Positions 54,009 to 61,999 of a stretch of DNA of 64,000 nt are shown piece after piece; position 1 is the first letter of the stretch, and each line of letters starts with the position of its first letter. The DNA lies in NCBI GenBank assembly GCA_015056815.1, contig SVFN01000009.1:3172-67171 (forward strand). Reading direction: 5' to 3'. Both the position numbers and the translations under genes were made by a program. This DNA comes from Lachnospiraceae bacterium. GTDB taxonomy: Bacteria; Bacillota; Clostridia; Lachnospirales; Lachnospiraceae. The notes beneath the pieces were generated by a model. That model did not search any database, had not been told where the DNA came from, and saw only the letters and a program-made list of their open reading frames with translations.

Positions 54009-55187
54009 ATGTATCAGATAGAGCAGTGTGTAGCGGGAGTGTATCCGGATACTCCGTGGGATGAGCCATATCAAAACCGGATCAACAGGCTGATAGAAGC
54101 AAAAAAACTGGGGCAGAAGACGGTTGCCTTTTTATATCCGGAATTTGACAGCAGTACGTTCCGGTACAGAGGCTACAATATTGCGGAGACGCTTACTTAT
54201 AGCTTTTACTGGTGCGGAGCGTGCTTTCAGTATGCGGACAGGGAAAAACTGATCAAGGGGCTGCAGTGGATCGATATTCTGGTCGTGATCCGCTGTCCCT
54301 GGGATGAACAGTCCGACACCTTCTTTGAAAAAGTGCGATCCTGTCAGATACGGCTGTGCTATGACGTGGATGATCTGATCTATTCGCCGCGTTATATGCC
54401 CGAGGTAATAAAGGCATTGGGACTTAAGGAAAATGTGGAGACCAATTTCTGGTTTGGCTTGACGTACCGGAATGAGAAGATCGCTTCTCTTTGCGATGCG
54501 TTTATTACGACCAATGATTATCTTGCAGCATATATAAAAGAAGATTTTGATAAGCCCTGCTATACGTTACCCAATTATTTAAACGGCTATCAGGAACGCA
54601 TCTCCGAAGCGTATTTTCAAAAAAAGATGCTCTTAGAGCCGCAGAATCCATTTGTGATCGGATATTTCAGCGGTTCTCCGACGCATCTGAAGGATCTGAT
54701 GACGATCATGCCGGAGATTGAGGAATTTTTAAACAGACATGCGGAGGCTGTGCTAAGGATTGTGGGATATATGCAGCTGCCTCCACAGTATGACAGACTG
54801 GTTTCGGAGGGAAGGATCGAATATCTGCCGTTTCAGACGTTTATCGGGCTGCAGTATGAACAGGCGAAGGTGGACATCAACGTGGTTCCTCTGGTCAACA
54901 ATGTTTTTTCAAACTGCAAGTCGGAGCTGAAGTATTTTGAAAGTGCGATCGTCGGGACGATCACCTGCGCCACGCCCAGCTATACGTATGCAAAAGCCAT
55001 CAAAGACAAAGAGAACGGATACCTTTGCAATGTGGGGGAATGGCTGGATACATTTGAGAGGATCTATCAAAAAGGACAGGATAAAAAAATGCAGAATCAG
55101 ATCAGAAGGATCGCACTCAAAGAGTATTCCGGGCGATGCCAGGTAAGAAGAGTCGAAACATTATTAAATAACATTCTGGATAGGTGA
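54009..55187 (+). CDS. Glycosyltransferase, GT-B fold, family 4-like
   Basis: A 392-residue cytoplasmic enzyme with a GT-B architecture. It has an N-terminal half with FDSSTFRYRGYNI and CYDVDDLIYSPRYMPE, and a C-terminal half with VIGYFSGSPTHLKDL, RIVGYMQLP and a donor-binding region around FSNCKSELKYFESAI. It is related to families that add sugars to cell-surface glycans; donor and acceptor are unknown. It begins four bases after the ATPase stop in the same operon. The stop overlaps the GTG at 55184 but the next gene probably starts at 55199. Confidence 0.85.
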   Translation: MYQIEQCVAGVYPDTPWDEPYQNRINRLIEAKKLGQKTVAFLYPEFDSSTFRYRGYNIAETLTYSFYWCGACFQYADREKLIKGLQWIDILVVIRCPWDEQSDTFFEKVRSCQIRLCYDVDDLIYSPRYMPEVIKALGLKENVETNFWFGLTYRNEKIASLCDAFITTNDYLAAYIKEDFDKPCYTLPNYLNGYQERISEAYFQKKMLLEPQNPFVIGYFSGSPTHLKDLMTIMPEIEEFLNRHAEAVLRIVGYMQLPPQYDRLVSEGRIEYLPFQTFIGLQYEQAKVDINVVPLVNNVFSNCKSELKYFESAIVGTITCATPSYTYAKAIKDKENGYLCNVGEWLDTFERIYQKGQDKKMQNQIRRIALKEYSGRCQVRRVETLLNNILDR

Positions 55188-55198
55188 AGGGGAAAAAG

Positions 55199-56647
55199 AT
55201 GAACAACGTAAAGTATGATGCTGAGTATTATCAATCTCATTGCGGGACCAACTATGAACGAAACAACGGATGGGAAGAAATCTTTTCCAAACAGGCAGCC
55301 AGGATCATCAGAGAGCTTCCGGTCAATACGGTGCTTGATGCAGGATGTGCCGTGGGGTATCTTGTGGAAGGACTCAGAGATCGGGGCGTGGATGCGGAAG
55401 GAATCGATATCTCAGAATACGCATTATCCTGTGCCAGGGAGGACATCAAACCGTATTGTCATTTGCAGTCTCTGACGGATCCGATCTCGAAAAAATACGA
55501 TCTGATCACCTGTATAGAGGTCATGGAGCATTTAAAAGAAGATGAGATAGCAGATGCGATCGATAATCTTTGTAATGCCTCCGATCAGATCCTGTTTTCC
55601 TCAACGCCTTTTGACTATGAGGAGGAGACACATGTCAGTGTGCACAGCCCGGAGTATTGGGTGGAGCAGTTTGCCTATCGCGGGTTTTACCATGATGTAA
55701 GATTTGATGCCTCTTTTATTTCCGTACAGGCAATGCTGTTTCGACGGGGAGAGAAATCCGTGATCGACCTGATCAGGGATTATGAGTCGGCACTGTTCCA
55801 AAAGCATCAGGAAAATGTCGCACTGCGCCATCAGAGAGAGTTAAGCAACGAAAATGTTGAGATTTATAAAACTGCATATCAAAAACATGTTGATATGATC
55901 AATCAGGAGCTTAACCCGAAGATCAACGAATTGACCAAACAGATCGAGGAGATGTCAGCAAAGAAAGAGGAAGCATTTCAACAGCGTTTCAAAGAACAGG
56001 AGCTGGCATTTAAAGAGCAACTGGCCGAAAAGGAGATCGAATACCGGAAACAGGTCGCCGAGATAGAGCTTCAATGCGATAAAAAATGCAGAGAACAGGA
56101 AGACTGCTTTCGGCAGAGCTTTATGGAAGAAGTGGATAAAAGCCGTCAATTGGAAGAGCAGCTTCTGATCTGTCGCAGGGAAAAGGAAGAACAGGAAGAG
56201 ACACTTAACGGAGAACTGCGGAATCTGCAGAGACAGATCGGAATCCTTCAATCAGAGGCAAAAAGTTATCTGGATACCATAAATGTGTTCATCCGTTCCG
56301 GTTCTGTAAGTGTACAGAGTTTCTTAAAAGAGCGCTATCGGGCGCGCAAGGAGGGAAAGCGGCTGATGGATATGGAGAAAGGATACTGGGATCCGGTGTT
56401 TGATCCGGATTGCTATGCAGAGTATAATCCGGATATTCGTAAGGCTTACGGAAAGGATCCGGTCCGGTTATTGAACCATTTTATCTGTTATGGCATGTCC
56501 GAGGGAAGAAGGGCAAAAGAATCCTTTGATGTCAATTCCTATATTGAATACAATCCGGATCTGGTAAAAGAGTTAAAAACAGATATCCGGGCATATTATC
56601 TGCATTACATCACAAGTGGACAAAAAGATGGGAGACGGGCAGTGTGA
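55199..56647 (+). CDS. SAM methyltransferase fused to a long coiled coil and C-terminal NPD repeats
   Basis: A 482-residue protein. Residues 1-200 form a class I methyltransferase with the SAM loop VLDAGCAVGYL, acidic GIDIS, and ITCIEVMEHL. Residues about 205-360 are a continuous coiled coil rich in Glu, Gln and Lys. The last 85 residues hold two copies of a 39-residue motif (FDPDCYAEYNPDI, later YGMSEGRRAK; then VNSYIEYNPDLV, later SGQKDGRRA). A methyltransferase plus coiled coil beside Wzm/Wzt recalls WbdD of E. coli O9a, which caps chains and measures their length; WbdD also has a kinase domain, absent here. GAAGGGGA precedes ATG 55199. Confidence 0.88.
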   Translation: MNNVKYDAEYYQSHCGTNYERNNGWEEIFSKQAARIIRELPVNTVLDAGCAVGYLVEGLRDRGVDAEGIDISEYALSCAREDIKPYCHLQSLTDPISKKYDLITCIEVMEHLKEDEIADAIDNLCNASDQILFSSTPFDYEEETHVSVHSPEYWVEQFAYRGFYHDVRFDASFISVQAMLFRRGEKSVIDLIRDYESALFQKHQENVALRHQRELSNENVEIYKTAYQKHVDMINQELNPKINELTKQIEEMSAKKEEAFQQRFKEQELAFKEQLAEKEIEYRKQVAEIELQCDKKCREQEDCFRQSFMEEVDKSRQLEEQLLICRREKEEQEETLNGELRNLQRQIGILQSEAKSYLDTINVFIRSGSVSVQSFLKERYRARKEGKRLMDMEKGYWDPVFDPDCYAEYNPDIRKAYGKDPVRLLNHFICYGMSEGRRAKESFDVNSYIEYNPDLVKELKTDIRAYYLHYITSGQKDGRRAV

Positions 56648-58611
56648 AAGAAATGATAAAAGAGACTTCGCAAAAAGGACGGATCGGTTTTTTCCTGCTG
56701 ATTTTACTGATCATGGCCTGCCTGGGTGACGTGGTCAATCCCATTGCACAAAAGCTGCTTTTGCCGGTACCGGTTACGATACAAAGAACGGATCAGACCG
56801 CAGGACGTAATGTTACGATCCTTTATGAGGAATACGAGCATAATCCGGATGAATTATTTCTGGAATTAAAGGAAGAAAATGATGCCGAAAGTCATGCCTG
56901 GAAGTATACAAAAGGGGACTTGGGAAAGAGCTGGACCATGTTAAGTGATACGCCGGGATCCACCGCATTGACGATTACCACAAAAAGATCGCCGAGAAAA
57001 TATCTGACGTTGCTGTGCAATCGCGGCGGCGGGATCGTACAGATACAGGCCGGAGAGAAGGTGATCACGGTCGACTGCTATAAAGATCAGGAAAAAAGCG
57101 AGATCTGCAGAGTCTACCTTTTTGAACACGATCGCAGACTGATCCTGGTAAAGATTGCAATCTATTCCGTGGTTTTCCTGCTGGTTTTTGTAGGGGCACT
57201 GATCCTGGCGGATTTGTTCCTGAACAAAACGAGTATGTCGGATTTCTTTCTGGCACCGCCGAAGAAGGCGGATATCGCAGGGTGTTTTGCTATACTGTTT
57301 GGAATTGCTGTTTATCAGTATAAAGTTGAAGGAATCCCGAATTATCTGAAGGTAGGGGATGAAGCAGGCTATTGGAAAACAACTTTGTTTCAGAATGGAA
57401 AGCTGGATCTTGATTTTCTGGCAGCACAGTTTTCTCCACGCGGCTATTGGTGTTATGTTCCGCAGACGATCGCGAAGGAAATCGGAGAAAGGATCGGGAT
57501 CGATCCCAGTATTTTGTGGATGCTGATGGTTACTTTCAGCTGGAGCATTCTGATCATGGCGTTTTTCCCGAAACTTTACCAAAGGATGACACAAAAACAA
57601 GCCAGACGTCTGCAGGTCATACCGTTTGTCATCATTCTGCTGACAACCTGGAGACAGCTATTGACCTGCGTGCTGATGGATGCCTATGGAATGATGGCAT
57701 TCTGGTTTTTTCTGTACGGTCTGTTTCAATTTTTGGAGGATAAAAAAGCTGTTACCGCCGTATGGACCGGAATTTCGGCATCGGTTGCGTGCAGCTTTCG
57801 ATCAGCATACTTTGTCGGGATCATCGGGTTTGTCGTCTATGCGCTGATCCTTCTCTGGAAAGAAAAGAAAGAGACACATAAAAAAGCAGTTATCGGGATG
57901 TTGGCAGGGGCGGCGGCATTTGTGATCATCTGTTTACCGCAGCTTGCCATTAATCTGCACAGGGATCATGCAGGATTGCTTGCGCATGACAATCCGCATG
58001 CTTATTATGACAGATATGTTACATTGTGGAGTTCTGACTGGGCACTGGCAAACGGAAATATCGCGTACCCGCTGCTGGCAACGGATGACCAGATGAGAAC
58101 CATGAAGAACAAATCCTACAACAACGAAACACCGCTGAGTCTGGAGCAGCTTCTTGACATTTATATGGAATCGCCTGTGGAAACGCTGATGCTGATCGCC
58201 AAAAAACTGGTGATCGGATTTGACCAGAAAACAAACATCGCGCATCCGGGAGACGGAGCAGTGCCCTGGCGCGAAACGGTGGGGATGATATTTAGCCTGT
58301 GGAATTATTTTGTACTGTTTTCGGGAATGTATGCTTTCTGTAAAAACAAAGAGATCGTCGCAAAAGAAAAATGGATGGCGGGACTTGTGTTCGTACTTAC
58401 GGTACTGCCGCAGACATTCATGAAGATCGAGTGGAGATATGTCATGATCGGATATTTTTTGATCTACTATTTCTTTGCTTTTTACTTCGTGGGTCCCCTT
58501 CTTCAGGAAAGAAAAAAAAGAAGAACACTGCTTATGCAGACGGATTATCTGATGAAGCTTTCCATATTTATGTTTGTATGTTTAACACTTAGCTTTCTGT
58601 TTCTGGCATGA
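56644..58611 (+). CDS. Large multi-pass membrane protein, possible GT-C glycosyltransferase
   Basis: A 655-residue membrane protein. One N-terminal helix (about 14-34), an extracytoplasmic beta-rich region of about 140 residues, then roughly ten helices. The first loop after the helices contains KVGDEAGYWKTTLF, where acidic residues recall the catalytic Asp/Glu of GT-C enzymes using polyprenyl-phosphate sugars. That assignment is inference from topology and context. The GTG start overlaps the preceding stop (GTGA); ATG 56653 is an alternative. It ends the export operon and could modify the glycan outside the cell. Confidence 0.75.
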   Translation: MKEMIKETSQKGRIGFFLLILLIMACLGDVVNPIAQKLLLPVPVTIQRTDQTAGRNVTILYEEYEHNPDELFLELKEENDAESHAWKYTKGDLGKSWTMLSDTPGSTALTITTKRSPRKYLTLLCNRGGGIVQIQAGEKVITVDCYKDQEKSEICRVYLFEHDRRLILVKIAIYSVVFLLVFVGALILADLFLNKTSMSDFFLAPPKKADIAGCFAILFGIAVYQYKVEGIPNYLKVGDEAGYWKTTLFQNGKLDLDFLAAQFSPRGYWCYVPQTIAKEIGERIGIDPSILWMLMVTFSWSILIMAFFPKLYQRMTQKQARRLQVIPFVIILLTTWRQLLTCVLMDAYGMMAFWFFLYGLFQFLEDKKAVTAVWTGISASVACSFRSAYFVGIIGFVVYALILLWKEKKETHKKAVIGMLAGAAAFVIICLPQLAINLHRDHAGLLAHDNPHAYYDRYVTLWSSDWALANGNIAYPLLATDDQMRTMKNKSYNNETPLSLEQLLDIYMESPVETLMLIAKKLVIGFDQKTNIAHPGDGAVPWRETVGMIFSLWNYFVLFSGMYAFCKNKEIVAKEKWMAGLVFVLTVLPQTFMKIEWRYVMIGYFLIYYFFAFYFVGPLLQERKKRRTLLMQTDYLMKLSIFMFVCLTLSFLFLA

Positions 58612-58662
58612 TAAAAAGTGCAGGACTTTAGCGTAACGGAATGGTTTATGTGGCATAGTAAC

Positions 58663-58690
58663 AAGCCGGGATCTTTAAGCCGGGATCTTT
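58663..58690 (+). repeat. Perfect 14-bp tandem duplication
   Basis: AAGCCGGGATCTTT twice in tandem in the gap before the cation efflux gene. Function unknown; it lies upstream of the riboswitch and of a TATAAT at 58732-58737. Confidence 0.8.
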
Positions 58691-58771
58691 ATGCAAAAAA
58701 GAATAGACAAAATCACCGGAAAATGTTAGGATATAATTAACTCTTTGCACTGCAAAACACATAAGCGTTTT

Positions 58772-58880
58772 CTACAGTACAAACTGAGCAGGCAATACAT
58801 TTTCCGTGCAGGATGCATGTATGTGGCCGGGTCGTGAAGGCGACAGCAGATTGCGTGAAAAGCACATCTGCGGGACAGTG
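58772..58880 (+). promoter_or_regulatory. NiCo (czcD-type) riboswitch
   Basis: The conserved aptamer blocks are present in order: ACTGAGCAGGCAAT, GGCGACAGCAGAT, and GCACATCTGCGGGACAGT. These match the czcD motif, which binds cobalt or nickel ions and controls cation efflux genes. The gene 50 bases downstream is a cation diffusion facilitator, as expected. A terminator shares the last aptamer stem, so metal binding should allow read-through. Confidence 0.93.
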
Positions 58881-58906
58881 GTATGTTCCGCGATGTGCTC
58901 TTTTTA
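58861..58906 (+). terminator. Riboswitch-controlled terminator before the efflux gene
   Basis: Arms 58861-58868 with 58892-58899 and 58870-58875 with 58886-58891 form one stem with a single bulge; TTTTT follows. The left arm is also the last part of the aptamer, so the two structures exclude each other. Confidence 0.9.
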
Positions 58907-58929
58907 TATTTATTTGAGGAGGGATTGAT

Positions 58930-59808
58930 ATGGATGAAAAGAAAGTGATCAAACGACTGTCACACGTCGGGATCTATGGGAATGTGCTCCTGGCAGCGTT
59001 CAAGCTGTTGGCCGGTATCCTGGGTAATTCCGGAGCCATGGTTTCCGATGCCGTGCATTCTCTTTCTGATGTATTTGCCACATTTATCGCATACATAGGA
59101 GTAAAACTTGCCGGGCAGAAGGCAGATGAAAAGCATCCCTACGGACATGAACGACTGGAGTGTGTGGCGGCTTTGACGCTCGGACTGATCCTTGCCGGCA
59201 CGGGACTCGGCATCGGGTATACAGGTGTGAGACAATTATTATTTCAAAGAGAAAAGATCGTGGTTCCGACGCTTTTGCCGCTGATCGCAGCGATCGTTTC
59301 TGTCATCACAAAAGAAGGAATGTTCCATTATACGATGTTTTATGCAAAGAAGCTGGATCTGGCGGTGTTTAAGGCAGATGCATGGCATCACAGATCGGAT
59401 GCGATCTCATCGGTAGGTTCTTTCGTCGGAATTGGAATGGCGAAGCTTGGATTCCCTCTTATGGATCCGATCGCGAGCGTGATCATCTGCTTGTTTATCC
59501 TGAAAGTAGCATATGATATTGCAGGGGATGCGCTCAACAAGATGCTGGATACTTCCGGCGGGGATGCCTTTGAGCAGACGCTTAAACAGTTTATTGAAAC
59601 AAAACCCGGGGTGGAGCGGATCGATCTTTTGCGTACCAGACAGTTTGGCAATAAGATCTATGTAGATCTGGAGATTGCTGTAAAAAGGGATATTTCGCTG
59701 ATCGATGCCCATGCGATCGCGGAGGATGTACATGACAGTGTGGAACAGAATTTTCTGAATGTCAAGCATGTGATGATCCACGTGAATCCGAAGGAAGAAA
59801 GATCATAA
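58930..59808 (+). CDS. Cation diffusion facilitator (metal efflux) protein
   Basis: A 292-residue CDF exporter with six membrane helices and a C-terminal cytoplasmic domain (about 210-292). The metal site motifs are in helix 2 (DAVHSLSD) and helix 5 (DAWHHRSD), the latter the HxxxD arrangement of divalent-metal CDFs. HPYGHERLE follows helix 2. Given the NiCo riboswitch, cobalt and nickel are the likely substrates in this cell. GAGGAGGG precedes the ATG. The beta-galactosidase gene follows 18 bases later and may be partly co-transcribed. Confidence 0.95.
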   Translation: MDEKKVIKRLSHVGIYGNVLLAAFKLLAGILGNSGAMVSDAVHSLSDVFATFIAYIGVKLAGQKADEKHPYGHERLECVAALTLGLILAGTGLGIGYTGVRQLLFQREKIVVPTLLPLIAAIVSVITKEGMFHYTMFYAKKLDLAVFKADAWHHRSDAISSVGSFVGIGMAKLGFPLMDPIASVIICLFILKVAYDIAGDALNKMLDTSGGDAFEQTLKQFIETKPGVERIDLLRTRQFGNKIYVDLEIAVKRDISLIDAHAIAEDVHDSVEQNFLNVKHVMIHVNPKEERS

Positions 59809-59826
59809 ACAAAGGAGAAGAAGCAA

Positions 59827-61833
59827 ATGGATAAACTATTATACGGAGCTGCCTATTATGAGGAATACCTGCCCTATGAGCGGCTGGAGGAAGATATCCG
59901 GATGATGACGAAGGCGGGGATGAATGTCGTGCGCATCGGGGAGAGCACCTGGAGTACGATGGAACCGCAGGATCATGTGTTTGACACGAGGCATTTGACC
60001 CGGGTGATCGAAGCGATGGACAAAGCGGGTATATCAGTGATTTTGGGGACGCCTACCTATGCGATCCCGACCTGGCTGGTCAAAGCCTGTCCGGATATCC
60101 TTGCAGTCACAAAAGAAGGCCGCGGCATCTACGGAACGAGACAGAACATGGATATCACACATCCGGCATACCGACATCACGCAGAGCGCGTGATCCGGAA
60201 GATGATGGAGACATGCGCTTCCTATCCGAATGTGATCGGCGTACAACTGGACAATGAGACCAAAGCGTATGGCACGGCGGGACCGAATGTGCAGCACGGC
60301 TTTGTGAAATATTTGCGGGAAAAATTCCATGATGACCTCGATGCCATGAACCGGGCATACGGGCTTGACTACTGGAGTAACCGCATCAATGCCTGGGAGG
60401 ATTTCCCGGATGTGAGAGGAACGATCAACGGTAGTCTCGGGGCAGAGTTCTCAAGGTATCAAAGAAAGATTCTGGCAGATTTTTTGATATGGCAGAGAAC
60501 GATCGTAGAGCCGTATCTGCGTAAAGACCAGTTTATTACCCACAATACGGATTACAGCTGGATCGGACATTCCTATGGTCTGAATAGCGAAACGGATGTC
60601 TATGAAAATGCAAAGGCGATGACGGTTGTCGGCACCGATATCTATCATCCGTCGCAGGGCAGACTTACCGGGATGGAGATTGCATTTGGAGGAGACCTGA
60701 CCAGATCAGTCAAAAGAGATAATTATCTGGTGCTGGAAACGCAGGCGCAGGGACAGATCGACTGGCTGCCCTATGAAGGGCAACTCAGGCTGCAGGCATA
60801 TTCGCATCTGGCAGGCGGTGCAAACATGGTCGAGTATTGGCACTGGCACTCCCTGCATAATGGATGTGAGACTTACTGGAAGGGTGTGCTTTCTCAGGAT
60901 TTTAAGGAGAATGATACTTACAGGGAGGTTATGCGGATCGGAAAGGAGTGGAAAAAGTACGGAGAGCATCTGGCAGGGTTAAAAAAGGATAACAGGATTG
61001 CGATCCTGGTCAGCAATACGGCGCTGACTGCGCTGGAGTGGTTCCCGATCAGTGAAAAAGAGGAGCCTTTATACCGGTATAATGAAGTACTGATGGAGCT
61101 GTATGAGGTTCTTTACAAAAACAATCTGGAATGTGATTTCCTTTTCCCGCAGAATGCCGCAGAATACATCGGCCGCTATTCGCTCGTGCTGATCCCGGCA
61201 TTATATGCGGCGTCCGAAACACTTTTGCAGACAATCGAACAGTATGTAAGAGAAGGCGGTCATATTTTTACAACCTTCAAATCGGGCTTCGCCGATGAAA
61301 ACAATAAAGTGTGGAGTGACGAAACACCTCATGTTCTGGGAAAAGTCTGCGGGATTTGCTACAGTCAATTTACCCTGCCTGAGAATGTGGGGATCTCATC
61401 GGAGAAGATTGAGCATCTGACGGGAGAAGTGAAACATTTCATGGAATGCTTGGAGCCTGTGACGGCAAAGGTGTTAGCCGGCTATGAACATTATGCCTAC
61501 AAACGATTTGCGGCGGTGACCAGAAACGTTTACAAGAAAGGACAGGCAACCTATCTTGGATGTGGCCTGGAGAAAAAAGCACTGACTGCTATAGTCATGG
61601 ATACGGTCCGGAATGCAGGATTGTCCCTGCCTGATGTACAGTTTCCGATCATCCTGCGAAGCGGGCAAAATGAGCAGGGAAAGCGGATCTGTTACTATCT
61701 CAATTACTCAGACTCGTTTCAGAATGTCTGTATAAAGGAGAAAGGAATAGAACTTTTGACAGAGTGTGAGCTTTGTGAGAATCAGATGCTGACACTTTCG
61801 CCCTGGGGGCTTGCAGTGGTGGAAGGTGTATAA
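59827..61833 (+). CDS. Beta-galactosidase, glycoside hydrolase family 42
   Basis: A 668-residue cytoplasmic enzyme with a TIM-barrel start typical of GH42 (LLYGAAYYEEYLP, MNVVRIGESTWSTMEP). The acid/base is Glu144 in QLDNETKAYG and the nucleophile Glu304 in LVLETQAQGQIDW. A glutamine-amidotransferase-like trimerisation domain follows (about 395-600), then a small beta domain. It should cleave terminal beta-galactose from plant or host oligosaccharides; no signal peptide is present. AAAGGAG precedes the ATG. Being 18 bases after the efflux gene, it may be under the same metal-controlled transcript. Confidence 0.94.
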   Translation: MDKLLYGAAYYEEYLPYERLEEDIRMMTKAGMNVVRIGESTWSTMEPQDHVFDTRHLTRVIEAMDKAGISVILGTPTYAIPTWLVKACPDILAVTKEGRGIYGTRQNMDITHPAYRHHAERVIRKMMETCASYPNVIGVQLDNETKAYGTAGPNVQHGFVKYLREKFHDDLDAMNRAYGLDYWSNRINAWEDFPDVRGTINGSLGAEFSRYQRKILADFLIWQRTIVEPYLRKDQFITHNTDYSWIGHSYGLNSETDVYENAKAMTVVGTDIYHPSQGRLTGMEIAFGGDLTRSVKRDNYLVLETQAQGQIDWLPYEGQLRLQAYSHLAGGANMVEYWHWHSLHNGCETYWKGVLSQDFKENDTYREVMRIGKEWKKYGEHLAGLKKDNRIAILVSNTALTALEWFPISEKEEPLYRYNEVLMELYEVLYKNNLECDFLFPQNAAEYIGRYSLVLIPALYAASETLLQTIEQYVREGGHIFTTFKSGFADENNKVWSDETPHVLGKVCGICYSQFTLPENVGISSEKIEHLTGEVKHFMECLEPVTAKVLAGYEHYAYKRFAAVTRNVYKKGQATYLGCGLEKKALTAIVMDTVRNAGLSLPDVQFPIILRSGQNEQGKRICYYLNYSDSFQNVCIKEKGIELLTECELCENQMLTLSPWGLAVVEGV

Positions 61834-61999
61834 AACCGGTACTGTTCCCGGACGAAATGACTGTAAATAGCAACATAAATCCTGAAATTCATTACTTATG
61901 AGGATGTAGGTATTTTAAAAATGTGCTATTATAATAAACGGCGTGCTAAAACAGCCCATGCTTACTTACAAATCTGATTTTCGGAAAGGAGAAAAGTTT

